Position numbers and translations under genes: made by a program | Part shown: positions 23,966 through 33,841 of the stretch, piece after piece | Numbering within the stretch: the stretch's first letter is position 1 | Layout of the letters: each line of letters opens with the position of its first letter | Notes under the pieces: model-generated | The model's input: the letters and a program-made list of their open reading frames with translations, nothing else | Database searches by the model: none | Told to the model about the DNA's origin: nothing | Assembly: GCA_022779365.1 (NCBI GenBank) | Contig: JALFSI010000025.1 | Location: 11,179-75,178, forward strand | Origin: CAG-170 sp022779365 | GTDB lineage: Bacteria > Bacillota > Clostridia > Oscillospirales > Oscillospiraceae | Direction of reading: 5' to 3' | DNA: 64,000 bases

Positions 23966-24811
23966 TCAAATCTCATTTTTCAGCAATTCCTCGGGGAATA
24001 CCTCGCCGCGCGCCACCAGCCGCGCCGGACCTGTTAGGAATAAGTCGCGCGCCGTGCCGTCCCGCGCCGTCACGTCCATCGTCAACACGCCGCCGCGCAT
24101 TTTTACGCGCACCGCTGTTCCGCTCACGCGTCCGGCAAGCGTCAAAACGCTCACCACCGCGCCCGTGCCCGTGCCGCACGCGCAGGTAAAATCCTCCACG
24201 CCGCGCTCATACGTTCGGAGCAGCACCGCATCCTTGCCCGTCAGCGTGTAAAAGTTGACGTTCGCGCCCTTCGGCAGAGCTGGGTGATAGCGCAGCGCCC
24301 GCGCAAGGGCGCGCAGGTCGTCGTCCGCCGCGTCCGCCAGATGCGGCAGCTCCACCGCCAGATGCGGAAGCCCCGGGCTTCCCAGCTCCACATACGCACA
24401 CGCGATGTCTCTGCCGTCCACCGTCAGCACCCGATCCGGCTGCATGACCGTCGCGTCCGGCAGCCGCACGCGGTACTGCTCCGCGGTCATGCGCTCGCCG
24501 GTCACAAGCCCCGCCGTCGTGCGCACGCGCGGACGCTTGCCCGACAGCCCCGTCTCGTACCCGTACCGGCAGATGCAGCGCGCGCCGTTGCCGCACATTT
24601 CGCCGAGTGAGCCGTCGGAATTGTAAAACCGCATCGTAAAATCTGCGTCGTCCGCCGGCAGCACCGCCATCAGCCCATCCGCGCCCACGCCGAAGTTTGG
24701 GTCGCACAGCGCCCGCGCCAGCTCCGGCAGCCGCGCCGTATCCAGTGCGCCGCGAATGCCGTCCAGGATGATAAAGCTGTTGCCCGCGCCGTTCATTTTG
24801 GTAAATTGCAT
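23966..24811 (-). CDS. dapF: Diaminopimelate epimerase
   Basis: 281 residues; interconverts LL- and meso-diaminopimelate for lysine and peptidoglycan synthesis. Both catalytic cysteines are present: C73 in EMCGNGARC and C212 in CACGTGTGA, as is the FGVGADG loop. Normal length. The first gene of a two-gene operon with the DAACS symporter, expressed from a promoter just upstream and divergent from the zinc-ribbon gene. Confidence 0.93.
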   Translation of the reverse strand: MQFTKMNGAGNSFIILDGIRGALDTARLPELARALCDPNFGVGADGLMAVLPADDADFTMRFYNSDGSLGEMCGNGARCICRYGYETGLSGKRPRVRTTAGLVTGERMTAEQYRVRLPDATVMQPDRVLTVDGRDIACAYVELGSPGLPHLAVELPHLADAADDDLRALARALRYHPALPKGANVNFYTLTGKDAVLLRTYERGVEDFTCACGTGTGAVVSVLTLAGRVSGTAVRVKMRGGVLTMDVTARDGTARDLFLTGPARLVARGEVFPEELLKNEI

Positions 24812-24843
24812 CGTCCGCCCTCCCAGCTTTTTTCTACCCTTTC

Positions 24844-24871
24844 ATTATACTGCCACTTTTTGCGCTGTAAA
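24844..24871 (-). promoter_or_regulatory. Promoter of dapF
   Basis: TTTACA (24866-24871) and TATAAT (24844-24849) on the minus strand, 16 nt apart, 33 nt before the dapF ATG. Confidence 0.72.
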
Positions 24872-24916
24872 TATAATATCCTGCTAAAAACCGCGCAAAA
24901 AATGCTCATGCCGGAT

Positions 24917-24945
24917 TTGACAATCCATTCCACACCCGATACAAT
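24917..24945 (+). promoter_or_regulatory. Promoter of the zinc-ribbon membrane gene
   Basis: TTGACA (24917-24922) and TACAAT (24940-24945) with a 17-nt spacer; start codon at 24985. Confidence 0.82.
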
Positions 24946-24984
24946 AGAAGTATTCAGAAAACTGCGCAAAAAGAGGTTTTTACG

Positions 24985-25626
24985 ATGCAGACTTGTTATA
25001 ATTGTGGTCAGCAGGTGGGGGACGACGTACTCATCTGCCCGAACTGCGGCGCGCTCGTGAGGCGCTATACCGACCCTCCGCGCCGAGACCCCGAGCCCGA
25101 GCAGCCCGAAGAGACCCAACAGCCCTATTTCGACCAACCCGAAGCCGCCCCGGCGTGCCGCCCGCGCGTCTGGCGTGACGCAAACGGCAAGCTCCGCCTC
25201 GCCGCGTCCGTCAAGGCGTTCATGATCGTCATGACCGTCCTCGCGGGCTATCTGGCGCTGAGCTTTGCGTGTCTGCTGTTTGTGTACCACAATCAGGATG
25301 TATATGCCGAGCTCTTTCAGATGATGTCCGGCGCGGACACCGCCTTTTCCGCCATTGCCAACTCGTTCGACGTCCTCATGACCGCCATCGGGCAGGCATA
25401 CGGCTTCATTCTGGCGCTCATCGCCATCAGCCTTGCGCGCGTCGCCGCGTCCATCTGGTTTCTGTGCGCCAAGCGCCGCGCGGTGCTTTTCGCGCTGCTG
25501 ATCCTGTGCGGCGTGCTGGCGGTGGGGCTGGCGGTGGCGGGCTACGCGCTCTACGCCATCGTCGCGGCAGCCGACGGCGTGGTCACGTCCATGCTCCTGC
25601 GCCGCGATCTGCGCACCTTAAAATAA
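24985..25626 (+). CDS. Zinc-ribbon multi-span membrane protein
   Basis: 213 residues, family not recognised. C4, C7, C18 and C21 form an N-terminal zinc ribbon of the cytoplasmic type, followed by a Pro/Glu-rich linker and three membrane helices at about 72-98, 130-152 and 160-185. Similar layouts occur in many clostridial membrane proteins of unknown role. It is 32 nt upstream of the large secreted protein gene and probably co-transcribed from the 24917 promoter. Confidence 0.78.
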   Translation: MQTCYNCGQQVGDDVLICPNCGALVRRYTDPPRRDPEPEQPEETQQPYFDQPEAAPACRPRVWRDANGKLRLAASVKAFMIVMTVLAGYLALSFACLLFVYHNQDVYAELFQMMSGADTAFSAIANSFDVLMTAIGQAYGFILALIAISLARVAASIWFLCAKRRAVLFALLILCGVLAVGLAVAGYALYAIVAAADGVVTSMLLRRDLRTLK

Positions 25627-25658
25627 CGCTTCCCAAATAAAATTTGGAGGTTTATACG

Positions 25659-28600
25659 ATGAAACGCAGACTTCTCGCCCTCGCGCTGGCGCTGTGCATG
25701 GCGCTCAGTCTCGTCCCCGCCGCTGCTGCGGCAGATGCGAATACGAACACGCTCTATTATAAAACCATCTGGTCGTCGGAGGAAACCTTCCACGACCCAC
25801 TCGTGCTTGAGCCAAATACGTCTGACTTTCTGCGCTTCTTCACAGACGAAGCGTGTACCCACGAGGTCACGGAAAACCTGATCTTCACCGCAGACGAAGG
25901 CTCGCCCGCCGACGCCATCATCCCCACCCGCGACACAGATTGGGACGGGAACGGCAACGAGGTCGAGGTCTGGCGCATATACGCCCGCTCCTTCGGCACG
26001 GGCACGCTCACCTATACCGACGGCGGCACGACCTATACCCTCGCCGTCTCCTGCGTGCTGCCGGAGCAGGGCTTCTCATCCACGCCCGAACTGACGAAGG
26101 AGACATACCTGATCTCCGGGCAGGCGAGCTTTGTCGTGGGCGAGCCGTTCTATTATGTATTCCCGGAAGGGACGCAGATCCAGTCGGTTAAGGTAGACCA
26201 ATGCATCATAGACGGTGACGAACTGTCCGTGGAGGTGCTCACGGGCAAGCCAAATGTCTGCAAGCTCACCGTCACAGCGGCTGCCGTCACGCCGCGCGCG
26301 CACAGCTTCCGCGTCGCGTTTACGCTCGTGCGTGAAAACTCGCCGACGGGCACAAAGGTGGATATGGAGCGCATCTCCCTGCGCGACGCCACGCCGCGCT
26401 TCGGCTTCCGCGACGCGCGCTGGATCAACGGCGAACTGAACGGCTACCGCGACTCCTTCCGCACGAGCTTTGACCTTGAGATCGGCGGTACGACCCTCGT
26501 CGGCTTCTTCTACGGCAATGAGCAGGCTAACGAGCCGCTCCATATCACCTCCGCCGTCTTTTACACCAACGATGGCAAGCCGGGCAGCACCGTCACTGCC
26601 GAAAAGTGGGACGGCGGCTATTGGAAACTGACCGCCAACGCGCTCGGTGAAGGCGTCCTCGTCTGCACCGCGGCGGACGGCGCGATCTACACCATGCCCG
26701 TCCGCGTCGCCCTCCCGTACCTCGGCTTCTATACCAGCCAGACCCGTTCCGCCGACGCCTGCATTGCCGATTTCTTCTACTATAACGCCAAAACCGGCAC
26801 GGACACGTTCTGGCTCATCCGTGAGGACGGCTTCACCGCCGCCGAAGCCGACGCAGCGAGCCTCACCTGCGAATACAACGTTAACACCAACTGGTACACC
26901 CCTGCCGCCTCCGACTATTTCACATGGCAAAAAGTCGTGCGCGCCGATGCCCCGGACCGCTATGACCTGAAATTCACCGTCAGATCCGGCGTGACCATCC
27001 CGCAGACCAACCTGAATCTCCGGGTCGAGCTCCCGAACGGCTCTACATACCTGCGCATCAAGGACGAGCTCACCATGGAGATCAGCAAGCCCGCCCCCTC
27101 CGCCCTCACCGTGACCATCGACGGTAAGGACTACGTTGTCGGCTTCGGCACTGTGAACGACGGCATCCTCACCGTCAACCTCGACGGCAACTGGTCGCAG
27201 ACCCACCCTCTGCCGCAGGATGACGGCACGGGCGCAGCCTACCGCCGCGTTTTCGGGGGCGATAGCTGGCAGATCTACGCCGCCACCGTCGAAACGCGCC
27301 AGATCGAGGACGGCACGGAGATCGTCTGCACCCCCGCGCCCGCCATCCGCAGGCTCGTGCGCGTGAACCGCGTCTGGCTGGAGCGCCGCAGCGGCTCTGG
27401 CAACAACGTGGACGGCACGGACAGCTTCAGCCTTGCCGATACCCGCCTGCTGGAGCGCACTAACGGTCTGGATGTCTATGGCTTCCCGCTCTACGTCGCG
27501 GACAAGATCGGTGAAGCCTACCTTTGCGCGAAAATCTCCGTCGGCGATCAGACCGGCACGATCTACTACGGTCTGAAATACGTCCGCTCCACCGTCCAGA
27601 CCGTCCGGCTCGATTCCGTTGAAGCCATCAACCAGTGGCTCATCGACAACGCCGAAGCCATCCGCGACGCCGCCTGGAACGACAGCGTCGAGCCCGTCTG
27701 GAATCTGGAGCTGACCGGCAAGAGCTATAAAGGCACGGTCACCATGCCGGAAATTCTCCGCAACGTCGGCTACGGGCGCGGGCTCGGTCTGCGCTTCCTC
27801 GGGCAGAACCAGACCTTCACCGGCTCGATCGACCTCGGCGGCACAGCCATCGCTCAAATCGGCAACCTGAACTTTGTCGCCCCGGAAACAGGCAGCGGCA
27901 CGGCGATCTCGCAGGGCTCTGCCACCGTTTACAATTGCACCTTTACCGGCTATGAAACCGCCCTCGGCAGCGGCAATACGCTCATGGCACACGACTGTAG
28001 GTTTATCCAAAACGATACTGCCATTGTGCTGGACATCCCGAACCCCGCCCTCGGCTGCACCCTGAGTGACTTCAGCAGAAACTACTTTGAGAAAAACGGC
28101 ACGGCGCTGCGCATCGTCTCCACAAACTCGTTCGTCTCTCCGTACTACATCCGCCCGCATGACAGCGTGTTCCTCGGCAACACCGTGGACTTCGACGTTC
28201 GGACCGCCGGGACGTTCTATTTCCTGTGCAACTTCTTCGCCCACCACGACAGCATTCTCCCCTCCATCCGCCCGGTCGTTAACGTCTCGAACGGCGCAAC
28301 GGTCTATGTGAACCCCATCTGGAAATACCGTGACGCGGACACCGGCGCGCTGCGCGAGCTGACCCTTGTCGAGGGAGTAAGCACCCGCCTGCCGGTCAAT
28401 GAGGACTGGTCGAACACGTCCATCGCCGCCGACTCCCTCACCAGTGAAACGCAGATCGCCCTCGCCGACGAAAACGACAAAACCGTCGCTACATGGAGCG
28501 ACTTCCGGGAGCAAGCCCCCGCGCAGCAGTCCCGCTTCGCCCTCTATTCTGCGGACGAAACAGGCACGGACACGACCCCTGACGGCTTCCGCCCCGGCGT

Positions 28601-29030
28601 CAGCATCGACACCCAGCCGACCGGCGAGCAGACCGTCACCGTGGCAGACAGCGCCGCGCTGGCAGTCAAAACGCCCCTGCTCACCATCCCCTGCACGCTG
28701 GAAAGCGCCGTCGTTCGACTGAACGGCAAGCCCGTCGCGTCCACGCTGGAGCTGGAGGGCGGCAAACTCAGCTTCCGCGTCACCACCGGCGGCACCTACA
28801 CCGTCCGCCCCGGCACGAGCGAAAAATATGAGGGCGACACGATCACCATCGAAAATGCCCCTGAGGATGCACGCACCGCCATCGCTGCCCTCTACGACGC
28901 AAACCACCGTTTCCTCACCGCCGCCACCGCCCAAATAACCAACGGCGCAGCCACCATCCTCCTCAAAAAACCAGATCCCGCCACCTGCCGCATCTATTAC
29001 CTGACAGCAAAGAACACCCCCGCAAATTGA
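25659..29030 (+). CDS. Large secreted protein with beta-helix segment
   Basis: 1123 residues. Start at 25659 with TTGGAGG 9 nt before; the first 25 residues are a signal peptide (MKRRLLALALALCMALSLVPAAAAA). The N-terminal half is beta-sandwich-like without known motifs. Residues about 690-850 look like a right-handed parallel beta-helix: short repeated turns such as LGGTAIAQIGNLNFV, TVYNCTFTGYETAL, HDCRFIQNDTAIV. No cell-wall anchor, LPXTG or SLH is present, so it is probably released. Beta-helix suggests polysaccharide binding or lysis; enzyme activity cannot be claimed. Confidence 0.75.
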   Translation: MKRRLLALALALCMALSLVPAAAAADANTNTLYYKTIWSSEETFHDPLVLEPNTSDFLRFFTDEACTHEVTENLIFTADEGSPADAIIPTRDTDWDGNGNEVEVWRIYARSFGTGTLTYTDGGTTYTLAVSCVLPEQGFSSTPELTKETYLISGQASFVVGEPFYYVFPEGTQIQSVKVDQCIIDGDELSVEVLTGKPNVCKLTVTAAAVTPRAHSFRVAFTLVRENSPTGTKVDMERISLRDATPRFGFRDARWINGELNGYRDSFRTSFDLEIGGTTLVGFFYGNEQANEPLHITSAVFYTNDGKPGSTVTAEKWDGGYWKLTANALGEGVLVCTAADGAIYTMPVRVALPYLGFYTSQTRSADACIADFFYYNAKTGTDTFWLIREDGFTAAEADAASLTCEYNVNTNWYTPAASDYFTWQKVVRADAPDRYDLKFTVRSGVTIPQTNLNLRVELPNGSTYLRIKDELTMEISKPAPSALTVTIDGKDYVVGFGTVNDGILTVNLDGNWSQTHPLPQDDGTGAAYRRVFGGDSWQIYAATVETRQIEDGTEIVCTPAPAIRRLVRVNRVWLERRSGSGNNVDGTDSFSLADTRLLERTNGLDVYGFPLYVADKIGEAYLCAKISVGDQTGTIYYGLKYVRSTVQTVRLDSVEAINQWLIDNAEAIRDAAWNDSVEPVWNLELTGKSYKGTVTMPEILRNVGYGRGLGLRFLGQNQTFTGSIDLGGTAIAQIGNLNFVAPETGSGTAISQGSATVYNCTFTGYETALGSGNTLMAHDCRFIQNDTAIVLDIPNPALGCTLSDFSRNYFEKNGTALRIVSTNSFVSPYYIRPHDSVFLGNTVDFDVRTAGTFYFLCNFFAHHDSILPSIRPVVNVSNGATVYVNPIWKYRDADTGALRELTLVEGVSTRLPVNEDWSNTSIAADSLTSETQIALADENDKTVATWSDFREQAPAQQSRFALYSADETGTDTTPDGFRPGVSIDTQPTGEQTVTVADSAALAVKTPLLTIPCTLESAVVRLNGKPVASTLELEGGKLSFRVTTGGTYTVRPGTSEKYEGDTITIENAPEDARTAIAALYDANHRFLTAATAQITNGAATILLKKPDPATCRIYYLTAKNTPAN

Positions 29031-29032
29031 TA

Positions 29033-29060
29033 AAAAGCCCTCCCCAACGGGAGGGCCTTT
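29033..29060 (+). terminator. Terminator of the secreted protein gene
   Basis: GCCCTCCC (29037-29044) pairs with GGGAGGGC (29049-29056), preceded by AAAA and followed by CTTTT. Confidence 0.88.
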
Positions 29061-29084
29061 TAATGAATGATGCCGCATGCACCC

Positions 29085-29114
29085 GTAGGGGCGGACACCT
29101 CTGTCCGCCCCTAC
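29085..29114. repeat. Family C short palindromic repeat
   Basis: GTAGGGGCGGACA and its near complement form a hairpin between the secreted protein gene and the M23 gene. Confidence 0.75.
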
Positions 29115-29177
29115 GTTACGACAAATCCTGATCCTGCACACAAAATGGGAGGGGCTTCTGCCCCTCCCGTTCATCAT

Positions 29178-29882
29178 TTAGTCCAAAAACTCCATCGGAT
29201 CGACCGACACCCCATTCCTCGTCACCGCGAAATGCAGATGCGGCTCCTGGGCGATCTCCAGCATGGCGCTCGCGCCCACCGCGCCGATCGTCTGCCCGGC
29301 GCTCACGCGCTGCCCGACTGTCACCGTCGGCATCGCCGCCAGATTCTGATAGCGCGTCGTGTAGCCGTCCTCGTGCGCGATCGTCACCGTCGTGCCGAAA
29401 TACTCGTCGTCATACACCGCGCTCACCGTCCCGGCGCTCGCCGCCATGACCGGCTCGCCCGCGAGCGCCGCCAGATCCATCCCGTCGTGCGTCCGCCAGT
29501 CGTGCGTCGTCTCGTTCCAGCTCAGCGCCTCCATGCTGTACGCCTGCGTCTGCGTGCCCGACACCGGCCAGACCCGCACCGCCTGCGCCTGCGCGCGCAC
29601 CTCGTCGTCGCGGCTCATCGCCGCCGTTTCCTGCGCCGCCTCCCGCGGCGTCGTGTCCGCGCTCTGCTGTGCAGGCTTCTGCGCCGTCTGCGGAACAGTC
29701 GCCTGCGTCTGCACCGACAGCGCCGGTTCTTGCAGCGCGTTTTTCTCCGCGATCGCGCCGGACACAAATACATAGCCCGAAATTCCCACTGCCGCAAGGC
29801 ACAGGAACAGGACTATGTAATAGCCCTTTTCCCGCAGGAACGTCCGAACCGGTCCGTTTTTTCGGTTTTCATTGTTCTGCAT
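29178..29882 (-). CDS. SpoIIQ-like M23-family membrane peptidase
   Basis: 234 residues. One membrane helix at about 20-42, an extracytoplasmic linker rich in Gln/Ala, then an M23 (LytM) domain at about 105-225. Zinc ligands are conserved: HDGMDLAA (HxxxD) and HLHFAV (HxH), so the site may be active, as in clostridial SpoIIQ. It fits the forespore protein that zips with SpoIIIAH during engulfment; that suggests an endospore former. Start ATG 29882 is preceded by GGAGGTG, which is partly masked by a hairpin. Confidence 0.8.
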   Translation of the reverse strand: MQNNENRKNGPVRTFLREKGYYIVLFLCLAAVGISGYVFVSGAIAEKNALQEPALSVQTQATVPQTAQKPAQQSADTTPREAAQETAAMSRDDEVRAQAQAVRVWPVSGTQTQAYSMEALSWNETTHDWRTHDGMDLAALAGEPVMAASAGTVSAVYDDEYFGTTVTIAHEDGYTTRYQNLAAMPTVTVGQRVSAGQTIGAVGASAMLEIAQEPHLHFAVTRNGVSVDPMEFLD

Positions 29883-29889
29883 AAAATGC

Positions 29890-29925
29890 ACCTCCGCAGA
29901 TGAGTATTGCCCATTCTGCGGAGGT
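29890..29925 (-). promoter_or_regulatory. Hairpin masking the ribosome binding site of the M23 gene
   Basis: ACCTCCGCAGA (29890-29900) and TCTGCGGAGGT (29915-29925) form an 11-bp stem with a 14-nt loop. The minus-strand right arm contains GGAGGT, the M23 gene's ribosome binding site, 6 nt before its ATG. It could be an attenuator or translational switch. Confidence 0.55.
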
Positions 29926-29945
29926 TAAACATTATTTGCCAAAAA

Positions 29946-30359
29946 TTATGCCTGCTCCGGGAAAAAGCGCTCCTGAAAATACTTGAGGATGCTGCTTCGG
30001 GTCACGATGCCGATGAACGCGCCCTTGTCGTCCACCACGGGCACAAAGTTCTGCTCCGCCGCCACGCTGAGCAGGTCCTCCACGCGCGTATCGACGCGCA
30101 CAGGCTGAATTTTGCGCCGCGGCTGGATCTCGCTGATGCCGTGCTGTTCGGTCTGCCGCAGGTCCATCACGCACAGCCGCTTGATCGCCCACAGCAGGTC
30201 GCCTTCGGTCAGAACGCCGCAGTACCCGCCCGCGCGGTCGAGCACCGGCAGCGCCGTAAAGCCCGACGCCTCCATCCGCCCCATCGCCTCGCGAATGGTG
30301 TCGTCCGCATCCACATACGCGCACATCGCCTTGGGGGTCAGAAAAAACAAAATGTTCAT
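29946..30359 (-). CDS. Two-CBS-domain protein
   Basis: 137 residues made of a tandem CBS pair (about 7-62 and 75-132: VDADDTIREAMGRMEASGF and VRVDTRVEDLLSVAAEQNFVPV), a module binding adenine nucleotides. No catalytic partner domain is present. Start is ATG 30359 with AGGAGG ahead; the longer open frame starts in a repeat. Upstream of the M23 gene, separated by the hairpin at 29890. Confidence 0.88.
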   Translation of the reverse strand: MNILFFLTPKAMCAYVDADDTIREAMGRMEASGFTALPVLDRAGGYCGVLTEGDLLWAIKRLCVMDLRQTEQHGISEIQPRRKIQPVRVDTRVEDLLSVAAEQNFVPVVDDKGAFIGIVTRSSILKYFQERFFPEQA

Positions 30360-30448
30360 GCCGTTTCCTCCTGTTTTCCAGTATACCATTTCAAATTTCA
30401 AAAGGCATGACCAAATTGTAAATATCGCCCCCACAAAACGGCACGCGC

Positions 30449-30562
30449 CCTTGCCTCCCCCTTTGGGGGAGGTGTCCGAGCGCAGCGAAGGACGGAGAGG
30501 GGAAATAAGGAAGACCCTCTCAGTCGCCTTCGGCGACAGCTCTCCCAAAGGGAGAGCCAAGG
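30449..30562 (+). repeat. Family A dispersed repeat, copy 4
   Basis: Same two halves as copy 1, linker GGAAATAAGGAA. It lies between the CBS gene and the dnaJ terminator. Confidence 0.85.
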
Positions 30563-30688
30563 AACTTCTGCAAATCGTTGCTGCCTAAAAAAGACGGCGG
30601 GTCACTTCTTCACTATTCACTATTACCTATTCCCTCAATTCGCCCCGCCCCTACATTACGACGAATCACGCCCCCGAATCACGCAAAA

Positions 30689-30716
30689 GCGCCCGCGCGA
30701 TTCCTCGCGCGGGCGC
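30689..30716 (-). terminator. Terminator of the heat-shock operon
   Basis: GCGCCCGCGCGA pairs with TCGCGCGGGCGC around TTCC, followed on the minus strand by TTTT. It is 14 nt after the dnaJ stop codon. Confidence 0.85.
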
Positions 30717-30729
30717 TGCTTGCATTCAT

Positions 30730-31878
<1,149 letters not shown>

Positions 31879-31909
31879 CTGTTCTCACCTCAATTTGGTG
31901 GGGTAAACC

Positions 31910-31945
31910 GCCGGGCAGGGACGGACTGCTCCGCCCCTGCCCGGC
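31910..31945 (-). promoter_or_regulatory. Intercistronic hairpin between dnaK and dnaJ
   Basis: GCCGGGCAGGG (31910-31920) pairs with CCCTGCCCGGC (31935-31945), 14-nt loop. No T-tract follows, so it is more likely an mRNA stability or processing element than a terminator. Confidence 0.6.
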
Positions 31946-31957
31946 GCGTTAAGCGCC

Positions 31958-33793
31958 TTATTTAACCTCTTCGTAGTCGGCATCAACAACACCGTCGTCA
32001 TTGCCGCCGTTGTTCGGCGCGCCCTGCGCACCGGCTGCCGCGTTGGGGTCGCCCTGCGGCGCGGCGTTCTTGTAGAGCTTCTCGGAAACGGCGTAGAATG
32101 CCTTCTGCACCTCGTCGGTCGCCGCCTTGATCGCCGCGACGTCCGTGCCCTTCTGCGCTTCCTTCAGCTTTTCGATGGCAGCCTCCACCGGCGCTTTGTC
32201 CTCCGCCGTGACCTTGTCGCCCATCTCATTCAGCGTCTTTTCGGACTGATAGATGATCTGGTCGGCGGCGTTGCGGGTATCGACCTCGTCCTTGCGCGCC
32301 TTATCCTCGGCGGCATACTGCTCGGCTTCCTTGACCGCCTTGTCAATGTCCTCCTTGGAGAGGTTCGAGGACGCGGTGATGGTGATCTTCTGCTCCGCGC
32401 CCGTGCCCATATCCTTTGCGGAGACGTTCACGATGCCGTTGGCGTCGATGTCGAACGTGACCTCGATCTGCGGCACGCCGCGCGGCGCGGGCGCGATGCC
32501 CGTGAGCTGGAACTTGCCGAGGGTCTTGTTGTACGCTGCCATCTCGCGCTCGCCCTGAAGCACATGGACCTCCACGGACGTCTGATTGTCCGCCGCGGTG
32601 GAGAACACCTGGCTCTTCTTGGTCGGGATGGTGGTGTTGCGCTCGATGAGCTTGGTGAACACGCCGCCCATGGTCTCAATGCCCAGCGACAGCGGGGTCA
32701 CATCCAGCAGCAGCAGACCCTTCACGTCGCCGCCGAGGACGCCGCCCTGGATCGCCGCGCCGACTGCCACGCACTCGTCGGGGTTGATGCCCTTGAAGCC
32801 TTCCTTGCCGGTCAGCTTCTTAACTTCTTCCTGCACCGCCGGGATACGGCTCGAGCCGCCGACGAGCAGGACCTTGGAAATGTCGTTCGCGGTCAGACCC
32901 GCGTCCGCCATTGCCTGCTTGACAGGACCGACGGTCGCTTCGACCAGATGCGCGGTCAGCTCGTTGAACTTTGCCCGCGTCAGCGTCACGTCCAGATGCT
33001 TCGGACCCGTTGCGTCCGCGGTGATATACGGCAGATTGATGTTCGAGGTGGTCACGCCGGACAGCTCGATCTTCGCCTTTTCGGCAGCCTCCTTCAGACG
33101 CTGCATGGCGACCTTGTCGCTGGACAGGTCGATGCCCTCGGACTTCTTGAACTCGTCCACGAGATACTTGATGATGCACTCGTCAAAATCGTCGCCGCCG
33201 AGGTGGGTGTTGCCGTTCGTTGCCAGCACTTCAATGACGCCGTCGCCGATGTCGAGGATGGACACGTCGAACGTGCCGCCGCCAAGGTCATACACCATGA
33301 TCTTCTGCTCGGCTTCCTTGTCAACGCCGTAAGCCAGCGCCGCCGCGGTCGGCTCGTTGATGATTCTCTTAACTTCGAGACCCGCGATCTTGCCGGCATC
33401 CTTCGTCGCCTGACGCTGCGCGTCGTTAAAGTATGCCGGAACAGTGATGACGGCCTCCGTCACCGTACCGCCCAGATACGCCTCGGCGTCCGCCTTCAGC
33501 TTCTGCAGGATCATCGCGGAGATCTCCTGCGGGGTATATTTCTTGCCGTCGATGTCTACCTTGTAATCCGTGCCCATGTGGCGCTTGATGGACGCGATGG
33601 TGCGCTCGTGGTTCGTGACCGCCTGACGCTTTGCCACCTGACCGACCATACGCTCGCCGGTCTTGGAGAATGCCACCACCGACGGGGTGGTGCGGTTGCC
33701 TTCCGCGTTCGCAATGACAACAGGCTCGCCGCCCTCCATCACAGCCACGCAGCTATTGGTCGTACCAAGGTCGATGCCGATAATTTTACTCAT
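31958..33793 (-). CDS. dnaK: Chaperone protein DnaK (Hsp70)
   Basis: 611 residues. ATP-binding motifs GIDLGTTNSCVAV (5-17) and VYDLGGGTFDVSI, the linker DVTPLSLGIETMGG, the substrate domain, and an acidic C-terminal tail ending DADYEEVK. Length normal for Firmicutes. The C-terminal Asn/Gly linker is typical. Confidence 0.98.
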   Translation of the reverse strand: MSKIIGIDLGTTNSCVAVMEGGEPVVIANAEGNRTTPSVVAFSKTGERMVGQVAKRQAVTNHERTIASIKRHMGTDYKVDIDGKKYTPQEISAMILQKLKADAEAYLGGTVTEAVITVPAYFNDAQRQATKDAGKIAGLEVKRIINEPTAAALAYGVDKEAEQKIMVYDLGGGTFDVSILDIGDGVIEVLATNGNTHLGGDDFDECIIKYLVDEFKKSEGIDLSSDKVAMQRLKEAAEKAKIELSGVTTSNINLPYITADATGPKHLDVTLTRAKFNELTAHLVEATVGPVKQAMADAGLTANDISKVLLVGGSSRIPAVQEEVKKLTGKEGFKGINPDECVAVGAAIQGGVLGGDVKGLLLLDVTPLSLGIETMGGVFTKLIERNTTIPTKKSQVFSTAADNQTSVEVHVLQGEREMAAYNKTLGKFQLTGIAPAPRGVPQIEVTFDIDANGIVNVSAKDMGTGAEQKITITASSNLSKEDIDKAVKEAEQYAAEDKARKDEVDTRNAADQIIYQSEKTLNEMGDKVTAEDKAPVEAAIEKLKEAQKGTDVAAIKAATDEVQKAFYAVSEKLYKNAAPQGDPNAAAGAQGAPNNGGNDDGVVDADYEEVK

Positions 33794-33841
33794 AATTCAG
33801 TTCCTCCTATATGAAGTGAAAGTTTTTACAAATTTAATGTG

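Noticed and set aside
26076..29177. 1033-codon minus-strand frame across the secreted protein gene
   Set aside because: Arg/Gly/Asp-rich shadow with no start context; the plus-strand gene has a signal peptide and terminator.
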